Shown: positions 6,746 to 15,683 of the stretch, piece by piece
Numbering within the stretch: the first letter of the stretch is position 1
How the letters are laid out: each line of letters opens with the position of its first letter
From: Saprospiraceae bacterium
GTDB taxonomy: Bacteria; Bacteroidota; Bacteroidia; Chitinophagales; Saprospiraceae
Direction: 5' to 3'
Length of the DNA: 64,000 nt
Assembly: GCA_016715105.1 (NCBI GenBank)
Contig: JADKBO010000006.1
Span: 1 to 64,000 of the forward strand
Program-made: the position numbers and the translations under genes
The notes under the pieces: generated by a model
What the model saw: the letters and a program-made list of their open reading frames with translations, nothing else
Told to the model about the DNA's origin: nothing
Database searches by the model: none

Positions 6746-8293
6746 TGATTCAAATTGTTCTGTCAACTTTTCACCCATTGAAAGATAAAATTGAAAGAAA
6801 TTGTCAGTCCTTTCCTGCAAGCCATTTCCGGCAAATAATTTGGACTTTAGGGTTTTGATTTGATTGACTTGTGTCTCTTCTTGTTGCTTGAGACTTCTTC
6901 TGATCCTTGATTCTATCTGCTCAACCTGTTTTCCTATTTTGTTTGCTTCCGCCAAAACCGCATTTTTTAAAGTAGGATCTATGGCTTCTGCTTTTTCTGA
7001 AATGTCGTTCATGATTTTGGAAATCTGCTCATTTTCTACACTTAAATCCAGTTCTCCATGTGACTTTCGCTCCAAATAGGTTCTGATCAAATCATCTTCA
7101 AGTGCAAAAATCTCGTCGACCTTAAAACCAACTTTAGCAAGTATTTGATTTTGACTTTTTGAAATAATCATCAGCGAGTTTCTGCGAATGAGGGTAGGGA
7201 AGAAGATGCCAAAGTCCTCAAACTGTTGTTTTCTTTCCATCCAATATGCCAATTCACCACCGCCGCCAACGTAGGCAACATTTGGTAGGATAAACTCCTG
7301 AAACAAAGGTCTGAGCACCACATTTGGACTGAAACTTTCGGGATGAGCTTCCAATTCTGCCATCAATTCTTCTTCAGTAAAACGCTTGTTGGTATCGGTA
7401 ATTGTAAATTCTTCTCCATCACGTTCTATTCGCCCTCTATTGCCATCTGAGAGATAAAAAAGATTGATCGGCCGGGCAAATGCCTGAGCTTTATATCCCA
7501 GTAACTCTTCAATTTTTGCCTGTGTATTTTGTACGGATTCCAAACTTGCCTCCTCGAGTATTTCTTTTTTCATGATGGGAATGAAAGCCTTTTTTAAGGC
7601 AGCATCATCCATCGTTAAGACCAGAATTCCGGTGTAACCAAAAAAAACATTGACAAATTTGAATACAAAGTCATTGTAGTTATTGCAAGTATACAGACAA
7701 GCCTTGATTTTTTCTTTGATGGTTGTGGCCGTTTCTCCGGTTCCCATTACACTTACCAAATCCTCAAGAGCCTTTTCCAAACCATCGAGTTCCATTCTTC
7801 CAACTGGACCTGTTTGTTCTGTTTGCCACGAAACCGACTTGTTGTATATATTTAAAGAGGCAACTTCCTCAAAGTCATGGTCTTCACTACCATTGATGAA
7901 AACAGGAACAAACTTAAATCCTTCGTTATTATTATTGAGCCTTTTAGAAAGATTTACAGCTGAAAACAATTTAGTCACATAATAAAGCGGTCCGGTAAAT
8001 AAGCAAGGCTGGTGAGCGGTAATAATGGTAAAGGTATTTTCATCTGCAAGTGCCAATAGATTTTCTTTTTGCAGATCTTCAATTTTGAAAGACTTGTAAT
8101 GTTCTTCCAGGACTGAAACTAGCAAACTACGATCGGTTGCAAACGATTTTCTGTCTCTGGCCGCTTGCAGCAATCCGTCCTCAGTAGGCATATATTTTAT
8201 AAAATCAGAAAAGGTTTCTGGATTGGTTTGATATTGTCTGTCTCTATTTGAAAACTGTGGGATTTTATCAAAACTTATTCTTTCTATTTGCAT
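6698..8293 (-). CDS. bshC: Bacillithiol biosynthesis cysteine-adding enzyme BshC
   Basis: 531 residues, normal for the family. BshC adds cysteine to glucosaminyl-malate in the last step of bacillithiol synthesis, a low-molecular-weight thiol used by Firmicutes and many Bacteroidota. Recognisable segments are ITAHQPCLFTGPLYYVTK (about residues 92-109), PVFINGSEDHDFEEV, the GGGGELAYWMERKQQFEDFG block and FPTLIRRNSLMII, followed by a C-terminal coiled-coil region rich in Glu, Gln and Lys (about 420-510). bshA and bshB are not in the window. Its 3' end converges with the truncated toxin. Confidence 0.93.
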   Translation of the reverse strand: MQIERISFDKIPQFSNRDRQYQTNPETFSDFIKYMPTEDGLLQAARDRKSFATDRSLLVSVLEEHYKSFKIEDLQKENLLALADENTFTIITAHQPCLFTGPLYYVTKLFSAVNLSKRLNNNNEGFKFVPVFINGSEDHDFEEVASLNIYNKSVSWQTEQTGPVGRMELDGLEKALEDLVSVMGTGETATTIKEKIKACLYTCNNYNDFVFKFVNVFFGYTGILVLTMDDAALKKAFIPIMKKEILEEASLESVQNTQAKIEELLGYKAQAFARPINLFYLSDGNRGRIERDGEEFTITDTNKRFTEEELMAELEAHPESFSPNVVLRPLFQEFILPNVAYVGGGGELAYWMERKQQFEDFGIFFPTLIRRNSLMIISKSQNQILAKVGFKVDEIFALEDDLIRTYLERKSHGELDLSVENEQISKIMNDISEKAEAIDPTLKNAVLAEANKIGKQVEQIESRIRRSLKQQEETQVNQIKTLKSKLFAGNGLQERTDNFFQFYLSMGEKLTEQFESLLDPLEKEFLVLVDE

Positions 8294-8356
8294 GCCTTTA
8301 TTTTTGCCACTCTTTAAAGAGCAGTGAATCGAAAAATGTTTTTGTCAAACAATTAA

Positions 8357-9220
8357 TTAAATGTAAAAATCTAAAATAAAAAGGCTTCCAAAAACCAAAC
8401 TTGCAAGGCCATTGGTAGTGAAAAATGCCAAATTGACTTTTGAAAGGTCATTGGCTTTTACTAAGGTGTGTTGATAGATCAAAAGTGAAATAAATATGGC
8501 TAAACCAACAAAATGCAAAAAATGCAATGCCGTATAATCTCTAGCCGCGACAAATCCAGCTACAATCATCAAGGTACCAGAAATCAGGTGTAAGATATTG
8601 GACAACATCAAAGCTCTATCCTTTCCTAATAGTACAGGAATAGATTGTAATTGATTTTCTTTATCAAATTCTTCGTCTTGCAATGCATAAATGATGTCAA
8701 AACCAGCCGTCCAAAATAATACGGCAAATCCATAAATAATTGGAAGCAAATCAAAACTACCTGTCACGGCAAGGTATGCCCCAACCGGTGCCAGTGCCAA
8801 ACCCATACCCAATATGAGGTGACACAAAAAAGTAAATCTCTTTGTGAAACTGTATCCCAAAACTATCAAGAGGGCAATGGGGCTAAGGTAAAAACACAAT
8901 GGATTGATGAAAAAGGTGGTGGCTATAAATAGACAACAATTGATGATGACAAAAATGAGTACTTTATTTGAACTCAAAATGCCTGCTGGAATTTCTCTTA
9001 TTTTTGTACGTGGATTTATGGCATCAATATCTCTGTCTTGCCATCTATTGAAAGCCATTGCGGCTGTTCTTGCAAATACCATACATAAAATGACCAACAA
9101 AAGTTTTTGCCACGAAAAAACGGCATCCACATGGTGGCTAGCCAAAAAGAATCCTACCAGTGCAAATGGTAAGGCAAAAATCGTGTGAGAAAACTTTATG
9201 AGGCTGAGATAGTTTTTCAA
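8357..9220 (-). CDS. UbiA-family prenyltransferase (probable menaquinone pathway, MqnP-like)
   Basis: 287 residues with about eight or nine hydrophobic segments, an integral membrane prenyltransferase. The first aspartate-rich motif is NRWQDRDIDAINPRTKIREIPAG (D-x-x-D; about residues 58-80, written here in parts: NRWQDRDID, then NPRTKIREIPAG) and the second is YALQDEEFDKEN. UbiA-type enzymes attach a polyprenyl chain to an aromatic acid. In menaquinone-using Bacteroidota with the futalosine route the homologue is MqnP; this assignment is an inference, as no other mqn gene is here. The start is a TTG at 9220: the product then begins MKNYLSLIKFSHTIFALPF, the family N-terminus, and no in-frame ATG precedes it. 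Confidence 0.87.
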   Translation of the reverse strand: MKNYLSLIKFSHTIFALPFALVGFFLASHHVDAVFSWQKLLLVILCMVFARTAAMAFNRWQDRDIDAINPRTKIREIPAGILSSNKVLIFVIINCCLFIATTFFINPLCFYLSPIALLIVLGYSFTKRFTFLCHLILGMGLALAPVGAYLAVTGSFDLLPIIYGFAVLFWTAGFDIIYALQDEEFDKENQLQSIPVLLGKDRALMLSNILHLISGTLMIVAGFVAARDYTALHFLHFVGLAIFISLLIYQHTLVKANDLSKVNLAFFTTNGLASLVFGSLFILDFYI

Positions 9221-9286
9221 TGAATTTGGTATTGCTTTGATGAAAAGATCAACAGATCAAACAAGGTTTAGTTTCATGATTTATAT

Positions 9287-9328
9287 AAAACAGGCGTCTG
9301 GGAATTGAATACCACAGACGCCTGTATA
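9287..9328 (-). terminator. Terminator after the DUF1573 lipoprotein gene
   Basis: Perfect 11-bp inverted repeat ACAGGCGTCTG (9290-9300) / CAGACGCCTGT (9315-9325) with a 14-nt loop. On the minus strand it follows the stop at 9354 and leads into TTTTATAT. Confidence 0.88.
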
Positions 9329-9353
9329 TATTATAATCTATAAAACGCAGATC

Positions 9354-9869
9354 TTATTTGCCATCAGCTGGCTTAGTAACGATACCTTTGATGTTAAGGT
9401 AAGTTTCTACAGGATCAGTGTTTGCTGTAATAGTAACTCTTTTTGCTTGTGGAGATCCTTCTGGACTTCCTTTTCCACCTGAATCAAATACAACTTTGAT
9501 TTCACCAGTTTTTCCAGGAGCAATTGCTTCTTTTGGCCACTCAGGAACTGTACAACCACAGCTACCTTGAGCATTGCTGATGATCAACGGCTCAGTACCG
9601 TTATTAGTAAATTTGAAGTTGTGTGTAACTTTTTCGCCATCCTTTACTGTACCGAAATCAAAATCAGTCTCAGAGAAAGCAATTTTAGTAGTAGGACCTG
9701 TTGGAACTGCAGGAGCAGCTTCACCTGGTGTTGCCTCAGTTGGCATTTCTACTGGAGTAGTTTCTGTTGTAGCTTCTGCAGCTGTTGCTTCAGCAGTATC
9801 AGCAGTTTTTTCGTTTTTGCAAGAAACTATTGTGAATGCAATAGCCAAGATCAATAACATTTGTTTCAT
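9354..9869 (-). CDS. DUF1573 domain lipoprotein
   Basis: 171 residues. The N-terminus is a lipoprotein signal (MKQMLLILAIAFTIVSCKN, lipobox IVSC), followed by a low-complexity linker of Ala, Thr, Glu and Pro (about residues 20-60). The DUF1573 domain, an immunoglobulin-like fold, then shows FDFGTVKDGEKVTHNFKF, NGTEPLIISNAQGSCGCTVPEW and APGKTGEIKVVFDS. The CGCT motif is the family hallmark. Function is unknown; such proteins are common abundant envelope lipoproteins of Bacteroidota. It has its own promoter and terminator, so it is monocistronic. Confidence 0.9.
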   Translation of the reverse strand: MKQMLLILAIAFTIVSCKNEKTADTAEATAAEATTETTPVEMPTEATPGEAAPAVPTGPTTKIAFSETDFDFGTVKDGEKVTHNFKFTNNGTEPLIISNAQGSCGCTVPEWPKEAIAPGKTGEIKVVFDSGGKGSPEGSPQAKRVTITANTDPVETYLNIKGIVTKPADGK

Positions 9870-9897
9870 ATCTATTCTTCTTTTTTTAAATTTAGTA

Positions 9898-9928
9898 CAA
9901 AAATATATGAAAAATCGTTATATCCAAA
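9898..9928 (-). promoter_or_regulatory. Promoter of the DUF1573 lipoprotein gene
   Basis: On the minus strand TTTGG (9924-9928) is followed after 18 bp by TATTTTTG (9898-9905), a full match to TAnnTTTG, 28 bp upstream of the start codon. Confidence 0.65.
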
Positions 9929-10072
9929 TATCTCTAAAGTGGTTAACAACGTATTAACAGCTATTTGAGTAAAAAAGTAGGGTTTTTATACATTTTGTTA
10001 AATAAAAGAGGGATTTTATGCCAATATTTAGCAAAGTTACTCGCTTGTTAGCCAGTCTTCATACATGTGACC

Positions 10073-11089
10073 TCAATTTTCGAGTGTCTGTCTGATGATA
10101 TTACCAACTTGTTCTTTTTCAACTAAAAAACCGTCATGCCCAAATTTTGATGATATCTTATAGAACTTGCTGTCTTTGATACATTCATGTAAATAAGCTT
10201 GTTCTGTTACTGGAAATAAAATATCTGATTCTATTCCGATTATCGTTGTTTTGGCTTTTATCCTCGACAAGGCTTCTTCCCTGGATGTATGACCTCTTCC
10301 CACATCGTGGCTGTCCATACATCTTGTAAAAAGGTGATAAGAAAAAGCATTGAATCTATCCGCTAATTTTTGACCTTGATATCGCTGGTAACTACTGGCC
10401 TTAAAGCTTTCTATTTTTGGAATTTCTTCTTTTTGGGTAATGTTATATCCATCTATTGTACGGTATGATAGCAAAGCAATAGACCTAGCTGCTTTCATGC
10501 CTTCGATTCCAGCATCCGGGTAATTTTTGTACCAACTTTGATCTGCTTCGATAGCCATTCTTTGACTTTCGTTGAAAGCTATGCCCCAAGGTGAGTGGTT
10601 TGCATTGGTTGCGAGTAATGCCAATTTGTCAAACTTCAAAGGGTTTTTGATGGCCCATTCCATCGCTTGTTGACCGCCAAGAGAAGCTCCTATCAATAAC
10701 TTGATTTTATCCAATCCCAAATGGTCTGACAATGTCTCATATGGCTTTATCAAATCTCTGATGGTCAACATCGGGAAATCGTGATAGTATGGTTTGCCGG
10801 TTCGCGGATTTTCATGTAAGGCACAAGTACTTCCATAATGAGAACCAAGCACATTTGCGCAAACAATAAAATATTCTGCAGGGTCAATAACGCTCCCTTC
10901 ACCCACCAAACCTGGCCACCATTCTAGTGGATTGGCATTGGCGGTCAGAGCGTGAATGATCCAGACAACGTTTGACTTCTCTTCATTGAGTTTACCAAAA
11001 GTGTGGTAAGCTATGACTACATTAGACAATTCACGACCTGACTCCAGAACGAGGGCTTGGTCCAATTTTAAATAATTGAGCTCAGCCAT
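10073..11089 (-). CDS. metX: Homoserine O-acetyltransferase
   Basis: 338 residues from the ATG at 11089; the open frame includes a TTG two codons earlier. MetX transfers acetate from acetyl-CoA to homoserine in methionine synthesis. It is an alpha/beta hydrolase with the nucleophile Ser of GASLGGQQAM (about residue 136), the acid Asp of GIESDILFPVTEQ and the His of KFGHDGFLVE. ALTANANPLEWWPGLVGEG and ANVLGSHYGSTC are typical of the family and form the oxyanion and substrate pocket. A SAM-I riboswitch about 110 bp upstream of the start shows that it is controlled by S-adenosylmethionine. Confidence 0.95.
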   Translation of the reverse strand: MAELNYLKLDQALVLESGRELSNVVIAYHTFGKLNEEKSNVVWIIHALTANANPLEWWPGLVGEGSVIDPAEYFIVCANVLGSHYGSTCALHENPRTGKPYYHDFPMLTIRDLIKPYETLSDHLGLDKIKLLIGASLGGQQAMEWAIKNPLKFDKLALLATNANHSPWGIAFNESQRMAIEADQSWYKNYPDAGIEGMKAARSIALLSYRTIDGYNITQKEEIPKIESFKASSYQRYQGQKLADRFNAFSYHLFTRCMDSHDVGRGHTSREEALSRIKAKTTIIGIESDILFPVTEQAYLHECIKDSKFYKISSKFGHDGFLVEKEQVGNIIRQTLEN

Positions 11090-11199
11090 TAGCAACTAAA
11101 ACTTAAACAGTTTGAAAATGTAATTGTAAACGTAGAAACGAACGTTTTAGTAGTAGAAAAGTAGTTGAAGGCAATACCAGTTTTTTTCATTCAATTGTC

Positions 11200-11300
11200 T
11201 GTTTATATTTCCCAATATCGGGCAGGATTTGGCACCTTGCTCATCGTAGGTTGCCTGAGGGTCATTGAGCCTGTTCTCTCACCTCATCGTTATAAAAGAT
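11200..11300 (-). ncRNA. SAM-I riboswitch (S-box leader) of metX
   Basis: Read on the minus strand, the element has the S-box order: P1 strand TTTATA, AACGATGAGGTGAGAGAAC, AGGCTCAATGACCCTCAGGC, AACC, then GCAAGGTGCCAAATCCTGCC and the closing P1 strand TATAAA (11202-11207). The conserved core (GAGG...GAGAG, GGCTC-GACCC-CGGCAACC-type junction, GGTGCCAAATCC) fits the aptamer that binds S-adenosylmethionine and lowers expression when SAM is plentiful. No obvious terminator stem with a T run separates it from metX, so control may act on translation. Confidence 0.9.
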
Positions 11301-11349
11301 CACAATTAATACTTCATATACAGAAGTCGGAATCTCTTTTTCGAAGCCA

Positions 11350-11379
11350 CAAATCTAAAAGTTTTAATGTGTTTCGCAA
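11350..11379 (-). promoter_or_regulatory. Promoter of metX leader
   Basis: On the minus strand TTG (11377-11379), 19 bp, TAGATTTG (11350-11357), a full match to the Bacteroidota consensus. It places the transcript start about 40 nt before the riboswitch. Confidence 0.65.
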
Positions 11380-11464
11380 CTATTTTTCACAAAAGATTTT
11401 GGTTCTATTTGTTGGAACTAATAACCTTGAGCTTAGCTTTTATGCTTTATTTTTAAAAATAGAT

Positions 11465-12769
11465 CTAACCAAATAACATTCCTGCAATAACCGCAGTAAG
11501 GAAACACGCAATAGTACCGCCAATCAATGCTTTGATTCCCAGTTCTGTAAGGTTTTTTCGCTGGCCCGGAGCAATGGCACTGATTCCACCAATTTGAATA
11601 CCGATCGATGCAAAATTTGAAAATCCGCACAAGGCATAAGTGGCTATCAGAACTGACTTAGGATCTAGAGGGATATTTGCAGCGCGTATGTCGTTTAATT
11701 CTTTGTAAGCTATGAATTCGTTGAGCACTGTTTTTTGACCCAACAATTGGCCTACCGTCAAAACATCAGCAGCAGGTGTGCCTAAGATCCATGCAATGGG
11801 TGAAAACAACATGCCTAGCACATAGGTAAAATCAAATCCTGCAAACCTACCACCTGTGGAAGAAACAACATATTCATTGAGACCAGTCCAGCTGCCTACA
11901 AATTTCATAAGCATTTGATTTGCAAGAGCTACCAAAGCTGTAAAAACCAAAAGCATGACACCTACATTGACCGCCAATTTTAAACCATCAGTTGTACCAG
12001 TGGCTATTGCGTCCAAAACATTGGTGGCATCAGTTTTTTCCATTTTCATTTGTTGATCTATCGTTTTATCTATCTCTTCTGGTACCAACATTTTTGCTGC
12101 AACGATAGCTGCAGGAGCTGAAATAATAGAAGCTGTCAACAAGTGTTTGGCAAAGTACAGTCTCATTACTGGATCTTCACCGCCAAGAAATCCTATATAG
12201 GCAGCAAAGACGCCACCAGCAATGGTAGCCATTCCTCCACACATCAAACACATGATTTCCGATCTGGTCATCGCTGCTAAATAAGGTTTTACCACCAAAG
12301 GTGCTTCCGTTTGACCAATGAAAATATTAGCTGCAGCTGCCAAACTTTCTGGGCCTGATAAACCCATTGTTTTGGCCATTATCCAAGCCATGCCGTAGAC
12401 TATTTTCTGTAGAATTCCGAAATAATATAACATGGACGATAAAGCTGAGAAAAAGACGATGGTTGGCAACACCTGAAAGGCAAATATGTACCCAAAAGTG
12501 CTGGTATCTGAAACCAATCCCGAGAATAAAAATTCTGCTCCAGTCTGGGCAAAACGAAGTGTTTTTTCAAACATACTAGCAAGCCAGTCAAACATGGTTG
12601 AAACAAATGGGATCTTTAATATCAATAATGCCAAGATGAATTGCAAGGCTGTTCCCATTATTACCAACTTCCAAGAAATTGCTTTTCTGTTGGTACTCAG
12701 TAGGTAACAAGCACCAAGTAACACAAACAAGCCTAAAATTCCTCTACCAACACTTGTAATGATCTCCAT
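11465..12769 (-). CDS. Concentrative nucleoside transporter (NupC/CNT family)
   Basis: 434 residues from the ATG at 12769. The open frame extends 26 codons upstream, but that part would approach the divergent uridine kinase gene and lacks the usual N-terminus. CNT proteins import nucleosides with H+ or Na+. About ten hydrophobic segments are visible. Family motifs are FVLLGACYLLSTNRKAISWK at the start, FQVLPTIVFFSALSSMLYY, NIFIGQTEAPLVVKPYL (the G-Q-T-E-A-P substrate motif) and the C-terminal YALCGFSNFASIGIQIGG. It is divergent from udk with an 86-bp gap, so import and phosphorylation of uridine or cytidine may be controlled together. Confidence 0.93.
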   Translation of the reverse strand: MEIITSVGRGILGLFVLLGACYLLSTNRKAISWKLVIMGTALQFILALLILKIPFVSTMFDWLASMFEKTLRFAQTGAEFLFSGLVSDTSTFGYIFAFQVLPTIVFFSALSSMLYYFGILQKIVYGMAWIMAKTMGLSGPESLAAAANIFIGQTEAPLVVKPYLAAMTRSEIMCLMCGGMATIAGGVFAAYIGFLGGEDPVMRLYFAKHLLTASIISAPAAIVAAKMLVPEEIDKTIDQQMKMEKTDATNVLDAIATGTTDGLKLAVNVGVMLLVFTALVALANQMLMKFVGSWTGLNEYVVSSTGGRFAGFDFTYVLGMLFSPIAWILGTPAADVLTVGQLLGQKTVLNEFIAYKELNDIRAANIPLDPKSVLIATYALCGFSNFASIGIQIGGISAIAPGQRKNLTELGIKALIGGTIACFLTAVIAGMLFG

Positions 12770-12855
12770 AATTGTTTTTGAAATGATTGCATTTAGGCCG
12801 TAAAATATTGAAATAATTCTAATTTTTGTAACTTCATTATAAAACACACATTACT

Positions 12856-13479
12856 ATGTCATTATTGATAGGTATCTCTGGAGGAAGTGGATCTGGTAAA
12901 ACTTCATTCATCAATGAACTTTGTGCGCAATTTGATAAGGATCAGATTTGCGTTATTTCACAAGACGATTATTATCGGAATAGACGTGATATCGCCACGG
13001 ATGACAATGGAATCACCAATTTTGATGTTCCAGATGCCTTTCATTTAGATGAATTTGAAAGAGACATCAAATTATTGAAAGCCGGGGTTGAAGTAAAAAG
13101 GTTGGAGTACACATTCAATAACAGTGAAAAAGACCCCAGAATGCTCGTCTTTCCTCCAGCGCCAATTGTTGTGATAGAAGGTCTTTTTGTTTTTCACCTC
13201 AAAGAGATATTTGATCAATTGGATTTAAAGGTTTTGATCAATGCCAAAATGAGTGATAAAATCATCAGACGAATTCACAGAGATAGGATCGAAAGAAACT
13301 ATCCTTTGGAGGATGTACTTTATAGGTACCAAAATCATGTTTTACCAGCATTCGAAAAGTACATCTATCCACATAAGGATGAAGTAGACGTCATCATCAA
13401 TAATTCTAAAAACTACAGCATGGGACTCAAAATCATGGTTGGTTTCCTAAAGAATCATCTTTCTTTTTTAGATCGGTGA
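12856..13479 (+). CDS. udk: Uridine kinase
   Basis: 207 residues, the normal length. It phosphorylates uridine and cytidine to UMP and CMP in pyrimidine salvage. The P-loop GISGGSGSGKTSF is at residues 6-18, followed by ISQDDYYRN (the D-x-Y-Y substrate motif), FDVPDAFHLDEF, VVIEGLFVF and RIHRDRIERNYP (lid arginines). It faces away from the CNT transporter gene, its likely functional partner. Confidence 0.94.
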   Translation: MSLLIGISGGSGSGKTSFINELCAQFDKDQICVISQDDYYRNRRDIATDDNGITNFDVPDAFHLDEFERDIKLLKAGVEVKRLEYTFNNSEKDPRMLVFPPAPIVVIEGLFVFHLKEIFDQLDLKVLINAKMSDKIIRRIHRDRIERNYPLEDVLYRYQNHVLPAFEKYIYPHKDEVDVIINNSKNYSMGLKIMVGFLKNHLSFLDR

Positions 13480-13494
13480 TCTTTGATGACTGTG

Positions 13495-14484
13495 TTATAG
13501 ATGTGCGTTCACAATGTAATCCATGGTTTCTGCCAATTTATTGCTTTCTATAGTAGGTATGTTCCAAGGCATGTCCAACCATTGATTGATTTGTTTTCCA
13601 ATGGTTTTATTGTCTATGTTTAAAACAGTTGGTACGCCCATTTTTTCCAATGCAGCTGCATTACATTGTTGTTCGTATTGGCCGTTGATTGGCACTGCCA
13701 GAATCCTTTTTTTCATATAGAGCGCTTCTGCTGGTGTCTCAAATCCACCTCCTGTGATGATGCCATGGCAATTGATCATACTTTTGGTGAATAATTCATT
13801 ACTGATTGGAAAAAAAGTAATGTTACCCTCCACTTTCGGTCTGGAAACGCCTTTGTCAAACCACTCAAATCTCAAATGTTTCAACTTTTTGATTTCTGAT
13901 TTAAAACAATCGTCATCATAGGAAGGTAAATAAATGGTGATGTGTCCGTGATCTTTGGGAGTTGCATTGATGATTTCAGGTTTGATCACCGCTGGAAAAA
14001 TGAAGTCATCATATTTTTGAAAATGGAGTCCGACATAATGGGTAGCACGAGCATAATTGGATAATACAAATTCCCCAGCTATACTTTTTTGTTCTGGTCG
14101 CGGTGCATGATCACTCATAAAGCTGGCTTGATGTCCAAATTGCACGGATCTTTTGCCCCTGAGTTTGCAAGCAAGCGCTGTCACAAAATCAAAATCATTG
14201 ATGATGAGGTCATAGTTTTTGACAGGAAGGTCAAAGGCATCTTTGATGGCTTTTGCATAATTGTTTTTATAAAACAAGGCAGTTTTATCTATGGAACCAC
14301 ATTTTTTATAAAAAAGACTCATTCCGCAGCTTTTATAAGTGACTGCGAAATTTGGCTGTAACGTTGCATTACTTCCACTGACCAAGGTGTCTACCTGACC
14401 ATATTTTTCTAAATATGGTATGACATATTGGGCCCTGCTGATGTGACCATTTCCGGTAGCTTGGATCGCGTACAATATTTTCAT
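13495..14484 (-). CDS. Glycosyltransferase of the GT-B/MurG-like type
   Basis: 329 residues. The N-terminus MKILYAIQATGNGHISRAQ has the glycine-rich loop of GT-B enzymes, and the C-terminal half shows HGIITGGGFETPAEALYMKK, the nucleotide-sugar binding signature shared with MurG and UDP-glucuronosyltransferases (GGG-ETxxEAL), followed by VPINGQYEQQCNAAALEKMG. Bacteroidota annotate such genes as 'glycosyl transferase' without a known acceptor. It lies 10 bp downstream of the LpxH-like phosphoesterase gene on the same strand, suggesting a shared role in envelope glycolipid metabolism (inference). Confidence 0.8.
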   Translation of the reverse strand: MKILYAIQATGNGHISRAQYVIPYLEKYGQVDTLVSGSNATLQPNFAVTYKSCGMSLFYKKCGSIDKTALFYKNNYAKAIKDAFDLPVKNYDLIINDFDFVTALACKLRGKRSVQFGHQASFMSDHAPRPEQKSIAGEFVLSNYARATHYVGLHFQKYDDFIFPAVIKPEIINATPKDHGHITIYLPSYDDDCFKSEIKKLKHLRFEWFDKGVSRPKVEGNITFFPISNELFTKSMINCHGIITGGGFETPAEALYMKKRILAVPINGQYEQQCNAAALEKMGVPTVLNIDNKTIGKQINQWLDMPWNIPTIESNKLAETMDYIVNAHL

Positions 14485-14494
14485 AATTGTCTTT

Positions 14495-15356
14495 TTAGAA
14501 AAATTTGGTGTATAAATTGAGCTGAGCAGCCAAGCTGGCTATGTCTTTTTTGAATGATATTTTGACTGCTTTTGGAACTAATTCTGGTTGGATGTCTGAA
14601 ATCTCAAACTCTGATTGATGCTCTAAATACCGGTATATTTTCCAGGAATTTTGTTGATATTCCAAGGCTGTAAGATTTTCTACCCAATCACCAGAATTCA
14701 TATAAATCGTAGACCCAGCTTCATTTTCTATCTTTTTAATACAAGGCGCATGTATGTGTCCACAGATGACGTAGTCAAATTCATTTTCAATGGCCAATTC
14801 GGCTGCAGTTAACTCAAAATCAGTGATCCATTTGATGGCAGATTTGACGCTATTTTTTATTTTTTTTGAAAAAGAACGCCTACTTTTTCCCATTTTCACC
14901 AATATGGTATTGATCACACGGTTGAGCAAAATGAGTAGATCATATCCAATACTTGCCAGTTTTTGCAATGAGTTTGGTCCAACCTTTGTTGAAAGAATCA
15001 AAAACATCGCCATGGAAAATCCAGTAAGTATCACCATTGATTTTGATTTTTAATTTGTCAACCAAATGAAAATTTTCTAAATTGAAATCACTGAATTTAC
15101 GCAAGGCTTCATCGTGGTTGCCAGTAAGGTAATAGACAGTAGTCCCGTTTTTTATTTTTTTGAGAATGATGTTGATGATTTCTATGTGGGTCTCAGGGAA
15201 ATAATTTTTTCTAAATCGCCAGATGTCTACGATATCACCATTGAGTATGAGCATTTTAGGGTTGATGCTGTTGAGGTAATTGGCAATGGGAATGGGCTGA
15301 CAACCATAAGAACCCAAATGTAAATCACTCATAATCACTACTTCCAAATCCCTCAT
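14495..15356 (-). CDS. LpxH-like metallophosphoesterase, frameshifted
   Basis: The protein is split between two frames. The first (15356 to 14940) has MSDLHLGSYG, NGDIVDIWRF, TGNHDE and FHGDVFD, four metal-binding blocks of the calcineurin-like fold. The second (from about 14960 to 14495) continues with GYDLLILLNRVIN, KIKNSVKSAIKWI, DYVICGHIHAP (final metal-binding block), and YMNSGDWVENLTALEY. Homologues are continuous near this point (residue about 135), so one base has been lost or gained between 14943 and 14965. Repaired length is about 286 residues. The family is annotated as UDP-2,3-diacylglucosamine diphosphatase-like and probably acts on lipid A precursors or another envelope phosphoester; the true substrate is not established. 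It forms a pair with the glycosyltransferase gene 10 bp downstream. Confidence 0.82.
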
Positions 15357-15613
15357 ATTAAAATAAATATTAATATCAATAAATTATTTGGCAATGATAA
15401 GGTGGCAATGTTATGCTATATGTATCAGTATGTTAAGGCATTAAAAAGGATATATTAAGATAATAGCTATATGTAAGTGGAGATGAGAGATGAAAGATGA
15501 AAGACGAGAGATGAAAGATGAAAGATGAAAGACGAAAGTGACAGTGCCACGAGCCTCGAGCTACGAGCTTCGAGCCGCGTGCCACGAGCTTCTCAGAATT
15601 TAAGGAATAAAGT
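15357..15613. repeat. Intergenic short-period repeats (GATGAAA units, then GAGCTTCGAGC units)
   Basis: From 15478 to 15539 a 7-bp unit (GATGAAA, with variants GAGAGAT and GACGAAA) recurs about eight times. From 15546 to 15596 it changes to a GC-rich set of CACGAGC/CTCGAGC/TACGAGC words. The rest of the gap is AT-rich with no gene. The array is not coding and sits between two minus-strand genes. Confidence 0.8.
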
Positions 15614-15640
15614 AATAAAAGGCTTTGCGCCTTTTTGTTT
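15614..15640 (-). terminator. Terminator after the DUF457 gene
   Basis: AAAGGC (15618-15623) / GCCTTT (15629-15634) with a 5-nt loop and A/T tracts on both sides. It lies 44 bp beyond the stop of the minus-strand DUF457 gene. It is symmetrical enough to act in both directions. Confidence 0.7.
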
Positions 15641-15683
15641 TACCTTGATTGGCAGAGGGTTAGTCAAGCCTCAATGCGATTGA

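Larger units (their letters stand above)
11096..11464. other. Gap between metX and the nucleoside transporter
   Basis: This 369-bp stretch holds the minus-strand promoter and SAM riboswitch of metX. The plus-strand open frame from 11165 to 11476 is the reverse of the riboswitch and is not a gene. Confidence 0.8.

Noticed and set aside
11165..11476. Plus-strand open frame of 103 codons
   Set aside because: It is the complement of the SAM riboswitch and metX promoter.
12770..12847. Upstream extension of the nucleoside transporter to 12847
   Set aside because: The 26 extra residues are not conserved-looking and reach to within 9 bp of the udk start, leaving no room for promoters.
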